Shown here: positions 1 to 10,104 of the stretch, piece after piece
How positions within the stretch are numbered: the stretch's first letter is position 1
Layout: every line of letters begins with the position of its first letter
From: Methylobacterium brachiatum
GTDB lineage: Bacteria > Pseudomonadota > Alphaproteobacteria > Rhizobiales > Beijerinckiaceae
Assembly: GCF_020523825.1 (NCBI RefSeq)
Contig: NZ_JAJALK010000003.1
Location: 62,001 to 126,000, forward strand
DNA length: 64,000 nucleotides
Reading direction: 5' to 3'
Position numbers and translations under genes: made by a program
Notes under the pieces: generated by a model
What the model was told of the DNA's origin: nothing
The model's input: the letters and a program-made list of their open reading frames with translations, nothing else
Database searches by the model: none

Positions 1-1
1 G

Positions 2-481
2 GCCTTGATGGTCGCCCCGGTGCTCCGGCCGCTCTACGACGTGCCCGCCCACCGGGCGCAGATGAAGCCCGAGGCGATCTGGGAGGCCGAACGCGGTCTC
101 GAACTCACGATCGACCGGCTCACCGCCGCCCTGGAGGGGCGCACCCGCTGGTACGAGACCGTGCGCCGGTTCATGGAGCGCTACGATTTCCTGGTCATGC
201 CGAGCGCGCAGGTCTTCCCGTTCGACAAGAACCTGCGCTGGCCCCGCGAGGTCGGCGGCCGGCCGATGGACACCTACCACCGGTGGATGCAGACCGTGGT
301 CCCGGTGACCATGTCCGGCCTGCCGGCCCTCGATATCCCGGCGGGCTTCGGCGAGGCCGGGCTGCCGACCGGTATTCAGATCGTCGCCCGCAATCACGGC
401 GAACTCGCCTGCCTGCAGCTCGGCGCGGCCTACGACGCTGCGAGCAACTGGGTCCGCCGCTGCCCGCCGCCCCTGCACTGA
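2..481 (+). CDS. Amidase, C-terminal part (5' end outside window)
   Basis: About 159 residues of the C-terminal part of an amidase-signature family enzyme, which hydrolyses amides with a Ser-cisSer-Lys triad. The piece near residues 100-127, with SGLPALDIPAG followed by GLPTGIQIVA, is typical of the C-terminal core of GatA-type amidases. The catalytic Lys and Ser lie upstream of the window, so activity and substrate cannot be judged. The frame is open from base 2. It ends 133 bases before the ilv leader peptide and is probably transcribed separately. Confidence 0.8.
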   Translation, partial: ALMVAPVLRPLYDVPAHRAQMKPEAIWEAERGLELTIDRLTAALEGRTRWYETVRRFMERYDFLVMPSAQVFPFDKNLRWPREVGGRPMDTYHRWMQTVVPVTMSGLPALDIPAGFGEAGLPTGIQIVARNHGELACLQLGAAYDAASNWVRRCPPPLH

Positions 482-614
482 GCGCGCGTCCGATCCTCGG
501 CTTTCGCGTTGACCGGTTCCCGGGTCTCCGGTATGAGGCCCAACACTTCACGTGCGACTGGACTGAATCCGATCCTGGATTTGTCGATCGCCGCGAGGCA
601 GGCTCGGATATCCG

Positions 615-665
615 ATGAACGCGGTTCTTATTGTAGCGGAAGCGTCACCGACGGGGCGGCCCTAA
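615..665 (+). CDS. ilvBH leader peptide (16 aa, branched-chain-rich)
   Basis: A 16-codon ORF reads MNAVLIVAEASPTGRP and stops with TAA. Its Val-Leu-Ile-Val run covers all three branched-chain amino acids, as expected of an attenuation leader peptide. A purine-rich GAGGCAGG lies upstream. The stop codon falls inside a small hairpin, and a Rho-independent terminator follows 33 bases later, all ahead of acetolactate synthase. This is too small for routine gene calling. Known biology: ilv leader peptides make ribosome stalling depend on charged Val/Leu/Ile tRNAs. Here the function is inferred from composition and position. Confidence 0.8.
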   Translation: MNAVLIVAEASPTGRP

Positions 666-715
666 TTCAGGGCTGCAATCCGAGCGGTGGCGCATGCAGG
701 GTCCCTCGGGGCCCT
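659..715 (+). promoter_or_regulatory. ilvBH transcription attenuator (pause, antiterminator, terminator arms)
   Basis: Three mutually exclusive pairings can be read. A pause hairpin joins GCCCT (659-663) with AGGGC (669-673) around the leader stop codon. An antiterminator joins AGGGCTGCA (669-677) with TGCAG and CCCT within 695-706, with a 3-nt bulge. A terminator joins 698-704 with 709-715. The antiterminator uses the 5' arm of the terminator, so both cannot form together. A ribosome stalled on the Val-Leu-Ile-Val codons would block the pause hairpin and favour read-through into ilvB. Confidence 0.75.
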
Positions 716-720
716 TTTTT
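698..720 (+). terminator. Rho-independent terminator of the ilv leader
   Basis: AGGGTCC (698-704) pairs with GGGCCCT (709-715) across a CTCG loop, with one T-G pair. The T run at 715-720 completes an intrinsic terminator. It lies about 180 bases before ilvB and after the leader peptide stop, so it is conditional rather than the end of the amidase gene. Confidence 0.8.
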
Positions 721-903
721 ATTGCCCGCTGCCCGGTGACGCATCACGGCCAACGAGATCCAGGCGTTCGAGATACCGACGAACACAGTGCTTTCGGGCG
801 AGGCGGATGCCGCCTCGCGTGACGAAGGTGCAGGACGAAAGGAACCGGTCCGTCCGGCGGCGCACGACCGCCGCCGACGATCCGGGGAGCGGAGGAGGAG
901 AGC

Positions 904-2679
904 ATGGGCGGCGAGGTCATGACCGGGGCCGAGATGGTCATCCGGGCATTCCGGGATCAGGGCGTGGACACGCTGTTCGGTTATCCGGGCGGTGCCGTAC
1001 TTCCGATCTACGACGCTCTGTTCCACCAGGACGCGGTGAAGCACGTGCTGGTCCGGCATGAGCAGGGCGCCGTCCACGCGGCCGAGGGCTATGCGCGCTC
1101 GTCCGGCAAGGTCGGCTGCGTGCTGGTCACGTCCGGCCCCGGCGCCACCAACATCGTCACCGGCCTGACCGACGCGCTGCTCGACTCGATCCCGCTCGTC
1201 TGCATCACCGGGCAGGTTCCGACGCATCTCATCGGCACCGACGCGTTCCAGGAATGCGACACGGTCGGCATCACGCGCCACTGCACGAAGCACAATTACC
1301 TGGTCAAATCGATCGAGGACCTGCCGCGGATCCTGCACGAGGCGTTCTACGTCGCCGCCAATGGCCGGCCCGGCCCGGTCGTGGTCGACCTGCCCAAGGA
1401 CATCCAGTTCGCCTCCGGCCTCTACGAGCGCCCGGAGATCTCGAGCCACAAGACCTACCGCCCGGCGGTCAAGGGCGACAGCGACCGGATCCGCGCGGCG
1501 GTCGAGCTGATGGCGACCGCGCGTCGTCCGGTCTTCTATACCGGCGGCGGCGTGATCAATTCCGGCCCGGAGGCCTCCCGGCTCCTGCGTGAGCTCGTCG
1601 CCGAGACCGGCTTCCCGGTCACCTCGACCCTGATGGGGCTCGGCGCATATCCGGGCACGGACCCGAAGTTCCTGGGCATGCTCGGCATGCACGGGACCTA
1701 CGAGGCCAACCTCGCGATGCACGAGTGCGACGTGATGATCTGCGTCGGCGCCCGGTTCGACGACCGGATCACCGGCCGGCTCGACGCGTTCTCGCCGTTC
1801 TCGAAGAAGATCCACATCGACGTCGACGCCTCCTCGATCAACAAGGTGGTCAAGGTCGATGTCGGGATCGTGGGCGACTGCGCCTCGGTGCTGGCCGACA
1901 TGCTGGAGGCCTGGCGTGCCCTGCCGTCGCGGCCGGAGACATCCAACCTCGATCCGTGGTTCCAGAAGATCGGCGCCTGGAAGGCCCGCGACTGCCTCGC
2001 CTACTGGCCGTCGGGGACGATCATCAAGCCGCAATACGCCGTGCAGCGTCTCTACGAGGCCTGCAAGGACCGCGAGACCTACATCACCACGGAGGTCGGC
2101 CAGCATCAGATGTGGGCGGCGCAGTACTTCAAGTACGACGAGCCGAACCGCTGGATGACGTCGGGCGGCCTCGGCACGATGGGCTACGGCCTGCCGGCGG
2201 CGATCGGCACCCAGCTCGCCCACCCGAAGGGGCTGGTGATCGACATCGCCGGCGAGGCGTCGATCCTGATGAACATGCAGGAGCTCTCGACGGCGGTTCA
2301 GTACCGGCTGCCGGTCAAGGTGTTCATCCTGAACAACGAGTACATGGGCATGGTCCGGCAGTGGCAGGAGCTGCTGCACGGCTCGCGCTACTCCCAGAGC
2401 TATTCCGAGAGCCTGCCGGACTTCGTCAAGCTGGCGGAGGCCTACGGCGCCAAGGGCATGCGCTGCGAGAAGCCGGGCGACCTCGACGGGGCCATCGCGG
2501 AGATGCTGGCCTATGACGGGCCGGTCCTGTTCGACTGCATCGTCGACAAGACCGAGAACTGCTTCCCGATGATCCCCTCGGGCAAGGCGCATAACGAGAT
2601 GCTCCTGTCCGATTACCTCGGCGAGACCGGCGTCGAACTCGGCGACGTGATCTCCGAGGAAGGCAAGATGCTGGTGTGA
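904..2679 (+). CDS. ilvB: Acetolactate synthase, large catalytic subunit
   Basis: The 591-residue, full-length enzyme condenses two pyruvates, or pyruvate and 2-oxobutyrate, in valine, leucine and isoleucine synthesis. It needs ThDP, Mg and FAD. RHEQGA carries the conserved activating Glu at residue 53. The ThDP motif near residues 450-478 reads GEAS...NN, with Glu where many family members have Asp. The start at 904 is favoured by a strong GGAGGAGGAG just upstream; 919 is an in-frame alternative. It follows the attenuator, and ilvH lies 96 bases downstream, so the two subunits are probably co-transcribed. Confidence 0.97.
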   Translation: MGGEVMTGAEMVIRAFRDQGVDTLFGYPGGAVLPIYDALFHQDAVKHVLVRHEQGAVHAAEGYARSSGKVGCVLVTSGPGATNIVTGLTDALLDSIPLVCITGQVPTHLIGTDAFQECDTVGITRHCTKHNYLVKSIEDLPRILHEAFYVAANGRPGPVVVDLPKDIQFASGLYERPEISSHKTYRPAVKGDSDRIRAAVELMATARRPVFYTGGGVINSGPEASRLLRELVAETGFPVTSTLMGLGAYPGTDPKFLGMLGMHGTYEANLAMHECDVMICVGARFDDRITGRLDAFSPFSKKIHIDVDASSINKVVKVDVGIVGDCASVLADMLEAWRALPSRPETSNLDPWFQKIGAWKARDCLAYWPSGTIIKPQYAVQRLYEACKDRETYITTEVGQHQMWAAQYFKYDEPNRWMTSGGLGTMGYGLPAAIGTQLAHPKGLVIDIAGEASILMNMQELSTAVQYRLPVKVFILNNEYMGMVRQWQELLHGSRYSQSYSESLPDFVKLAEAYGAKGMRCEKPGDLDGAIAEMLAYDGPVLFDCIVDKTENCFPMIPSGKAHNEMLLSDYLGETGVELGDVISEEGKMLV

Positions 2680-2686
2680 CGGGTTT

Positions 2687-2713
2687 GGCGGCGGCCCTTT
2701 CGGGGTCGCCGCC
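2687..2713 (+). other. Intercistronic hairpin between ilvB and ilvH
   Basis: GGCGGCG (2687-2693) pairs with CGCCGCC (2707-2713), extended by a G-T pair and CCC/GGG, around a TTTCG loop. No T run follows, so it is not a clear terminator. It may protect the ilvB 3' end or set the ratio of the two subunits. Confidence 0.5.
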
Positions 2714-2775
2714 TGCCGTATGGGCGGCGTGCGGACGCCGATGAGCACGGACTGGACGACGAGGACGAAGCCGGC

Positions 2776-3318
2776 ATGAACGCGATGAACACCCACTATC
2801 CCGACGCCGTGCGCGTCGAGCCGGTGAACCGGCACACGCTCGCCGTGATCGTCGACAACGAGCCCGGCGTGCTCGCCCGCATCTCCGGCATGTTCTCCGG
2901 CCGCGGCTACAACATCGAGAGCCTGACCGTCTCCGAGACCGAGGAGGCGCGCCACATCTCGCGGATCACCATCGTGACCGCCGGCACCAACGCCGTGATC
3001 GAGCAGATCAAGGCGCAGCTCGACCGGCTCGTGCCGGTCCACCGGGTCGTGGACTTGACCCTCCAGGGCAACGCGCTGGAGCGCGAGATCTGCCTCGTGA
3101 AGGTCAAGGGCGAGGGCGAGCACCGCAGCGAGGCGCTGCGGCTCGCGGCCGCCTTCGGCGCCAAGACGCTGGACGCCACGCTCAACTCCTTCGTGTTCGA
3201 GCTCACCGGCGCCACCGAGGAGATCGACCGGTTCGTGCGCCTGATGAGCGTGATCGGCCTGGTCGAGATCTGCCGCACCGGCATCAGCGCCATGGGGCGT
3301 GGATCGGAGCCGCTGTAG
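2776..3318 (+). CDS. ilvH: Acetolactate synthase, small regulatory subunit
   Basis: The 180-residue protein has the usual family length. Residues about 17-90 form an ACT domain: the segment starting HTLAVIVDNEPGVLARI, then GRGYNIESLTV, is the standard valine-binding fold. The C-terminal half matches the ALS small-subunit domain. It activates the large subunit and makes it sensitive to valine. Two in-frame ATG codons (2776 and 2785) start the gene; the first is used here. It is the second gene of the ilvBH operon. Confidence 0.96.
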   Translation: MNAMNTHYPDAVRVEPVNRHTLAVIVDNEPGVLARISGMFSGRGYNIESLTVSETEEARHISRITIVTAGTNAVIEQIKAQLDRLVPVHRVVDLTLQGNALEREICLVKVKGEGEHRSEALRLAAAFGAKTLDATLNSFVFELTGATEEIDRFVRLMSVIGLVEICRTGISAMGRGSEPL

Positions 3319-3371
3319 GAAGTGCCGGCTCGGATCTGCTATGTTCCGTCGTCCTCGCGGGGGGCGGAGCG

Positions 3372-3668
3372 ATGGAAGCCAAGGTCATACGCTGGGGTGA
3401 AGATCTCGTCGTGCGGCTGAGCAGCGCGGAAGCCGAGGAACTCGGCATCCGCGAGGGCGAGACCGTCGAGATTGTGTCGAAGACCCCGCCACCGGCGGAG
3501 CCTCGGCAATGGCACGGTCGCCGGTATGTCGACGGCCTGCCTGTCTATACGATGGAAGAGATGATCGCCGAGGCACGGCGCTTGGGACCTGAGGCGGAGC
3601 CCGAGACTGTCGATTGGGGCCCCGACCGCGGTTCCGAGATCATCGATGACGCCAACGACCCGTACTGA
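3372..3668 (+). CDS. MazE/AbrB-type antitoxin
   Basis: The 98-residue protein has an N-terminal swapped-hairpin AbrB fold: MEAKVIRWGEDLVVRL then GIREGETVEI is the MazE-like DNA-binding pattern. The C-terminal half is acidic and Pro-rich, fitting a flexible toxin-binding tail. It overlaps the next gene, a MazF/PemK toxin, by 23 bases, the usual antitoxin-first order. It begins 53 bases after ilvH but probably has its own autoregulated promoter. Upstream sequence shows no obvious palindrome. Confidence 0.85.
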   Translation: MEAKVIRWGEDLVVRLSSAEAEELGIREGETVEIVSKTPPPAEPRQWHGRRYVDGLPVYTMEEMIAEARRLGPEAEPETVDWGPDRGSEIIDDANDPY

Positions 3669-4050
3669 TTGGCAACCGCATCCGGGCGAATTGCTTCTGA
3701 TCGATCTGGAACCGGTCCGCGGCACGGAGCAGAACGGCATACGGCCGGCACTCGTCGTCTCGGATCCGGACATGAATCATCCGACGCGCCGGGTCATCAT
3801 CTGCCCGATCACGCGCAATCCGCACCCGTGGCCGACGAAGGTGTTCCTGCCTGCTGGCCTCGCTGTAAAGGGAGCCGTGCTGGTCGACCAAGTCCGATCG
3901 ATCGACCGGGCTGCCCGGATCCTGAGGAGCCTCGGGTCGGCACCGGACGAAGTCGTCGCCGAAGTGCGCGGCAAGCTGCGGACGCTTCTCGGGCTGACCT
4001 TCGTTAGGTCAGATGATCTTTCTTCAGCATTGACGGTAAAATCCGAATGA
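3646..4050 (+). CDS. MazF/PemK-type mRNA interferase toxin
   Basis: The 134-residue protein has the MazF order of elements: PHPGELLLIDLEPVRGTEQNGIRPALVVS, interpreted as the beta1-beta2 region with the conserved Arg-Pro, then VIICPIT, then a Val-Asp-Gln segment (VLVDQVRSID) near residue 88. Family members cut single-stranded RNA at short motifs and are silenced by MazE. The start overlaps mazE by 23 bases, and the stop overlaps the ATG of the downstream glutathione transferase as ATGA, so all three may be translated from one mRNA. Confidence 0.88.
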   Translation: MTPTTRTDWQPHPGELLLIDLEPVRGTEQNGIRPALVVSDPDMNHPTRRVIICPITRNPHPWPTKVFLPAGLAVKGAVLVDQVRSIDRAARILRSLGSAPDEVVAEVRGKLRTLLGLTFVRSDDLSSALTVKSE

Positions 4051-4691
4051 CAACCCGCACCCTCTACTACGCCCCTGGCGCCTGCTCGCTGGCCGCTCAC
4101 ATCATCCTGGAGGAATCCGGGCTGCCGTTCGAGGGCGTCAAGCTGAACCTCGCGGCCGGGGACCAGCGCGCCCCGGAATACCTCGCGATCAACGAGCGCG
4201 GCCGGGTGCCGGCCCTGGTCGAGGACGGCTGGGTGCTGACCGAATGCGCCGCGATCCTGCGTCACGTCGCCCGCTCCGTACCCGAGAAGGGCTTTTGGCC
4301 CACCGACCTGCGCGAGCAGGCCCGGGCCGACGAGTGGCTCGGCTGGCTCGCCGCCAACCACCATGTCGCCTACGCGCATGTCCGCCGGCCGGAGCGCTAC
4401 ACCGCCGACGAGGACGCGTTTCCCGGCATCCGCGACAAGGCCGCCGATACCTACGGCGATCTCTGCACCATGACCGAGGTCCACCTCTCGAACGGCGGCT
4501 GGGCCGTGGGGGACCGGTACGGCGTGGTCGACGCCTACCTGATGGTCTTCTGGGTCTGGGCTTCCGGCGCGTCGCTCCGGTTCGACATGCCCGCGCGCTT
4601 CCCGGCCTGGCACGCCCATGCCCGCAGGGTCGCCGAGCGGCCGGCGGTGCGGGCGGTGTTCGCCCGCGAAGGGCTGGCCCTGCCGGCCTGA
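4047..4691 (+). CDS. Glutathione S-transferase (beta-like)
   Basis: The 214-residue protein has an N-terminal thioredoxin-fold domain starting with LYYAPGACSLAAHI, the beta-class signature with a Cys and Ser near the glutathione site. An INERGRVPAL stretch with the cis-Pro follows near residues 50-60, then an all-helical C-terminal domain. The class conjugates or reduces electrophiles with glutathione in the cytosol; the substrate is unknown. Its ATG overlaps the MazF stop by four bases, an unusual partner for a toxin-antitoxin pair. Confidence 0.88.
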   Translation: MTTRTLYYAPGACSLAAHIILEESGLPFEGVKLNLAAGDQRAPEYLAINERGRVPALVEDGWVLTECAAILRHVARSVPEKGFWPTDLREQARADEWLGWLAANHHVAYAHVRRPERYTADEDAFPGIRDKAADTYGDLCTMTEVHLSNGGWAVGDRYGVVDAYLMVFWVWASGASLRFDMPARFPAWHAHARRVAERPAVRAVFAREGLALPA

Positions 4692-4742
4692 ATCCAGCCC
4701 AGCCGGGCCCCTTGCAGCGCCCGGCGAATCGCTCTATCGAGC

Positions 4743-4756
4743 GTACCGTACGGTAC
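4743..4756. promoter_or_regulatory. Palindromic operator upstream of TetR gene
   Basis: GTACCGTACGGTAC is a perfect 14-base palindrome ending 13 bases before the TetR-family start codon. A partial extra repeat (GGTAC) follows at 4757-4761. Position and symmetry fit an autoregulatory TetR operator. Confidence 0.65.
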
Positions 4757-4769
4757 GGTACTGGAAACG

Positions 4770-6490
<1,721 letters not shown>

Positions 6491-6501
6491 TCGTTCGGAT
6501 C

Positions 6502-6528
6502 GCGCGGCCGGGCTCTGCCCGGCCGCGC
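6502..6528 (+). terminator. Hairpin downstream of ilvC
   Basis: GCGCGGCCGGGC (6502-6513) is perfectly complementary to 6517-6528 across a TCT loop, a 12-bp stem 11 bases after the ilvC stop. No T run follows directly. A second GC-rich palindrome, AGGCCGGCCT followed by TTTCT at about 6555-6569, may complete termination. Confidence 0.6.
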
Positions 6529-6661
6529 CTGCGCGGGCCGGTCACGCGAAAGCGAGGCCGGCCTTTTCTATTGCCGGTTGCCGAGCGCGGCCATTCCCGG
6601 CGATAAACGCCCCAGCGGTCCCGCCTGCATGAGGACCGGAGAGGGTTGGAGAGGACACGCC

Positions 6662-7315
6662 ATGGCATCGCTCTATTCGGACGTCCACCGGGCGCTGCAG
6701 ACCGAGTTCGGCACCACCAAGCTCGCCGTGCGCCTGGACGAGGACTGGGTCCACGAGAGCATCCGGCCGGACGAGGGCGCCTTCATCGGCTCCCGGGACA
6801 TGTTCTTCCTGTCCACCGTCGATCCCGACGGCATGCCGACCGTCTCGTACAAGGGCGGACCCCAGGGCTTCGTGAAGGTGCTCGACGAGAACACCCTCGT
6901 GTTCCCGGGCTTCGACGGCAACGGCATGTTCTACTCGATGGGCAACATCGAGGGTCAGGCCAAGGTCGGCCTGCTGTTCATCGATTTCGAGACGCCGCAC
7001 CGGATCCGCGTCCAGGGCCACGCGACGCTGCTGCGCGACGACGCCCTGATGGCCGAGTACACCGAGGCCAAGTACCTGGTGAAGGTCGCGGTGAAGAAGA
7101 TCTGGGTCAACTGCCCGCGCTACATCCACAAGTACCAGAAGCTCGAGCAGAACAAGTACGTCCCGACCCCCGGCCGCGAGACCCCGCTCGCCTCCTGGAA
7201 GCGCCTCGACCTCGCCGGCGACGTGATCAGCGACGCGGACAAGGCCCGGGTCGCCCAGGAGGGCAAGCTCGAGGTGGCCGAGTACGAGGCGCTGGTCGCC
7301 CGCGGCGAGGCCTGA
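6662..7315 (+). CDS. Pyridoxamine 5'-phosphate oxidase-family protein
   Basis: The 217-residue protein belongs to the flavin-binding split-barrel superfamily. FIGSRDMFFLSTVDPDGMPTVSYKGG, then LVFPGFDGNGMFYSMGNI, fit the FMN-binding barrel. Such proteins reduce or bind flavin, F420 or haem; the substrate is not predictable here. The ATG at 6662 is chosen over one 84 bases earlier because GGAGAGG precedes it and homology-like sequence begins there. It stands alone between two hairpins. Confidence 0.8.
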   Translation: MASLYSDVHRALQTEFGTTKLAVRLDEDWVHESIRPDEGAFIGSRDMFFLSTVDPDGMPTVSYKGGPQGFVKVLDENTLVFPGFDGNGMFYSMGNIEGQAKVGLLFIDFETPHRIRVQGHATLLRDDALMAEYTEAKYLVKVAVKKIWVNCPRYIHKYQKLEQNKYVPTPGRETPLASWKRLDLAGDVISDADKARVAQEGKLEVAEYEALVARGEA

Positions 7316-7328
7316 ACGGACGGCCCAC

Positions 7329-7355
7329 GCACGCTCACCGTCCGTGTGAGCGTGC
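7329..7355. terminator. Hairpin between convergent genes
   Basis: GCACGCTCAC (7329-7338) pairs perfectly with GTGAGCGTGC (7346-7355) over a 7-nt loop. It lies between the ends of two convergent genes and has no T run, so it is a possible bidirectional terminator. Confidence 0.45.
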
Positions 7356-7424
7356 GCGAAGCGAGGCTGCGGGGCGGTCCGACGAAGCGCGCGATGTCAA
7401 CCGGGCTCGCAGAAACCGGGGCCG

Positions 7425-8207
7425 CTACCCGCCCTTGCGGGCGACGATGAACACCCGCGGGAAGGCCAGCAGCCGCCGGCCGTCGCTGCGCGGCGGGTAG
7501 CCGGCGTCGATGGCGGTTTCGTAGGCGGCGAGGAACCCGGCCGTCTGGTCCGGGTCCAGCGGGTCGAGGAACGGGCGCAGCCCGGTGGCCCGGACCCAGG
7601 AGACGATGGCGGCGGCATCCGCCATCGGGTGATGATAGGCGGTGCGCCAGACATCCAGGTCGGCGGCCAACGGCGCCAGCAGGTCGTAATAGCCGGCCGG
7701 ATCCAACATCCGACCGACACGCCCGGCCACGGCCGGATCGCCGATCGCTTCAGCCCAGGGACCGGACGCGGCGGTCTCGCGCATCAGCCGGTGCGAGGGC
7801 TCAGCGAGATTGTCTGGCATCTGCACCGCCAGCACGCCGCCGGGCGCCAGAAGCCCGAACAATCGGGGCAGCAGCACCGGATGGTCGGGCAGCCATTGCA
7901 GCACGGCGTTGGCGTAGATCAGGTCCGGCGCCCGCTCCGGTGTCCAGGTCGCGGCGTCGGCCAGCGCGAAGGCGAGGCCCGGCAACCGGGTCCGCGCGCT
8001 CTCGAGCATGGCGGGCGAGGTGTCGAGGCCGATCACCTCGGCCTCGGGGAAGCACGCCGTGATCAGGGCCGTCGAATTGCCGGGGCCGCAGCCGAGATCG
8101 TAGGCGAGGCGCGGGGCGTCGAGGGGCACCCGGGCCAGGAGCTCGGCCGCCGGGCGGGTGCGCTCGTCCTCGAAGCGGGTGTAGAGGGCGGGGTTCCAAT
8201 CGGCCAT
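7425..8207 (-). CDS. tam: Trans-aconitate 2-methyltransferase-like SAM methyltransferase
   Basis: The 260-residue protein starts [20 protein letters not shown], characteristic of Tam proteins. The SAM motif [12 protein letters not shown] lies near residues 36-46, followed by [10 protein letters not shown] and [12 protein letters not shown]. Tam methylates trans-aconitate, which otherwise inhibits aconitase. The ATG at 8207 is preceded on its strand by AGGGGGAGC. A HAD hydrolase and trpS lie upstream on the same strand with a 23-base gap, so the three may share a transcript. Confidence 0.85.
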   Translation of the reverse strand: MADWNPALYTRFEDERTRPAAELLARVPLDAPRLAYDLGCGPGNSTALITACFPEAEVIGLDTSPAMLESARTRLPGLAFALADAATWTPERAPDLIYANAVLQWLPDHPVLLPRLFGLLAPGGVLAVQMPDNLAEPSHRLMRETAASGPWAEAIGDPAVAGRVGRMLDPAGYYDLLAPLAADLDVWRTAYHHPMADAAAIVSWVRATGLRPFLDPLDPDQTAGFLAAYETAIDAGYPPRSDGRRLLAFPRVFIVARKGG

Positions 8208-8230
8208 CGTGCTCCCCCTTTCGTCTCTCG

Positions 8231-8950
8231 TCAGCAGCCGAGCTGGTCGGCCAGGTCCGCGAGGTCCCGGGCGGCGTAAGTCACCGGGACGCTGGGCGCG
8301 GTTTCGCCACCGCCGGGCCCGTGCTCGTGCGGCCGGGCGATGTGTGCGGTGGACAGGCCGTGGCTCGCCGCCGCCGCGAGGTCGTTCGAATGGGCGGCGA
8401 CCATCAGGGTCTCCGCCGGCGCGAAGCCGAAGGCCGCCACCGCGTCGCGGTAGAGCGCGGGTTTGGGCTTGTAGTCGCGGGAATACCCGGCGCCCAGGAT
8501 CGCGTCGAAGACGAAGCCGTTGCGCCGGGCGAGGTCGGCCATCAGCCGGACATGGCCGTTGGAGTTCGGCGCCAGGAGGTGCCGCTCCCGCAGCCGGCGC
8601 ATGGCGTCGGGCACCTCGGGCCAGGCGTCGAGCCGGTGCCAGGCCTGGACCAGCTCCCGCCGCACGTCCTCGGGCACGCCCGCGATGCCGAACTGCGCCA
8701 GCACGTCGGGCAGGGATTCCGCCTGCAGGGTGTCGAGGTCGACGAAGGGCCGGGCGCCGGAGCGCACGGTCTCCATCGAGGGGTTGTAGCGGGCGCGCCA
8801 AGTATCGGCGAAAGAATCGGCATCGGCGAAGGCGCCGGCATCGAGCGCGGGGGCGTAGGGGGCGAGCAGGCGCGCAGCCTCCCGGGCGACCCCGGAGCGC
8901 CAGTCGACGAGCGTCCCGAAGACGTCGAAGACGAGCGCCCGGACCGTCAC
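8231..8950 (-). CDS. HAD hydrolase, haloacid dehalogenase type II
   Basis: The 239-residue protein has the HAD motif [11 protein letters not shown], where the first Asp is the nucleophile. [11 protein letters not shown] fits motif II with its Ser/Asn, YKPKPALY carries the motif III Lys, and [11 protein letters not shown] fits the L-2-haloacid dehalogenase group. The family removes halide from 2-haloacids or hydrolyses phosphates. The GTG start at 8950 overlaps the trpS stop as GTGA, indicating translational coupling with trpS, a functionally unrelated partner. Confidence 0.85.
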   Translation of the reverse strand: MTVRALVFDVFGTLVDWRSGVAREAARLLAPYAPALDAGAFADADSFADTWRARYNPSMETVRSGARPFVDLDTLQAESLPDVLAQFGIAGVPEDVRRELVQAWHRLDAWPEVPDAMRRLRERHLLAPNSNGHVRLMADLARRNGFVFDAILGAGYSRDYKPKPALYRDAVAAFGFAPAETLMVAAHSNDLAAAASHGLSTAHIARPHEHGPGGGETAPSVPVTYAARDLADLADQLGC

Positions 8951-10011
8951 CGGACCGCCTGGAGGTTCGGGCTCCGGCGGACGAAGCCGACGATGTCCTT
9001 GACCGCGTCGAGGGTCTGGGCCGCGATCGTCTCGGCTCGCCCGGCGCCGTCGGCCAGCACGGCGTCGATATGACCGGGATCGGCGGTCAGCCGGCGCATC
9101 TCCCCGGCGATCGGCGCGAGGTTCGTCACCGCGAGGTCGGCCAAAGCCGGCTTGAAGGTCGAGAATTGCGCCCCGCCGAAATCGCGCAGCACCGCCTCGC
9201 GGGTGATGCCGGCGAGCGCGGCGTAGATCCCCACGAGGTTGTCGGCCTCCGGCCGCTCCTTGAGACCCGCGATCTCGGAGGGCAGGGGCTCGGAGTCGGT
9301 CTTTGCCCGCCGGATCTTCTGGGCGATCGTGTCGGCCTCGTCGGTGAGGTTGATGCGCGCGTTGTCGGACGGGTCCGACTTCGACATTTTTTTGGACCCA
9401 TCCCGAAGCGACATGACACGCGCCGCCGGCCCGCCGATCAGCGGCTCGGTGATCGGGAAGAACCCCTCGCCGTGGCCGTGGGCCGCGATCGACTTCGCGA
9501 AATCGGTGTTGAACTTCTGGGCGATGTCCCGGGTCAGCTCCAGATGCTGCTTCTGGTCCTCGCCCACGGGGACGTGGGTGGCCCGGTAGGCCAGGATGTC
9601 GGCCGCCATCAGCACCGGGTAATCGTAGAGCCCGATCGAGGCGTTCTCCCGGTCCTTGCCGGCCTTCTCCTTGAACTGGGTCATGCGGTTCAGCCAGCCC
9701 AGCCGCGCGACGCAGTTGAACACCCAGGCGAGCTCGGCGTGCTGGGGCACCTGGCTCTGGTTGAACACGATCGAGCGCTTCGGATCGATGCCGGCGGCCA
9801 GGAACGCGGCCGTGACCTCGCGGATCTGGCCGCGCAGGGCCTCCGGGTCCTGCCAGACGGTGATCGCGTGCAGGTCGACCACGCAGTACAGGCACTGCGC
9901 CTCGCGCCCCTGCATCTCCACGAAGCGCTTCACCGCCCCGAGGTAATTGCCCAGATGCAGGTTGCCGGTGGGCTGGACGCCCGAGAAGACCAATTCGGTG
10001 AACGCGGCCAT
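8947..10011 (-). CDS. trpS: Tryptophanyl-tRNA synthetase
   Basis: The 354-residue class I synthetase charges tRNA-Trp. The HIGH-type motif reads HLGN at residues 19-22, and the KMSKS loop is intact at 208-212. [14 protein letters not shown] and the bacterial TrpRS length match the family. It is upstream of, and overlaps, the HAD hydrolase gene. No second copy is visible in the window. Confidence 0.97.
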   Translation of the reverse strand: MAAFTELVFSGVQPTGNLHLGNYLGAVKRFVEMQGREAQCLYCVVDLHAITVWQDPEALRGQIREVTAAFLAAGIDPKRSIVFNQSQVPQHAELAWVFNCVARLGWLNRMTQFKEKAGKDRENASIGLYDYPVLMAADILAYRATHVPVGEDQKQHLELTRDIAQKFNTDFAKSIAAHGHGEGFFPITEPLIGGPAARVMSLRDGSKKMSKSDPSDNARINLTDEADTIAQKIRRAKTDSEPLPSEIAGLKERPEADNLVGIYAALAGITREAVLRDFGGAQFSTFKPALADLAVTNLAPIAGEMRRLTADPGHIDAVLADGAGRAETIAAQTLDAVKDIVGFVRRSPNLQAVR

Positions 10012-10104
10012 CGGCGCCGATCCTGAAAACGAAGACGCCGGGGCTCCGCGCCTGCCGGGCGCGGGGTTACTCGCACCCGCGGCCCGGACCGGTCAAGGAT
10101 GCCG

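Noticed and set aside
667-3123. Long minus-strand open frame of 818 codons opposite ilvB/ilvH
   Set aside because: It is the antisense shadow of two well-recognised genes. Its sequence is His/Asp/Arg/Leu-rich without a domain, as expected from high-GC reverse frames.
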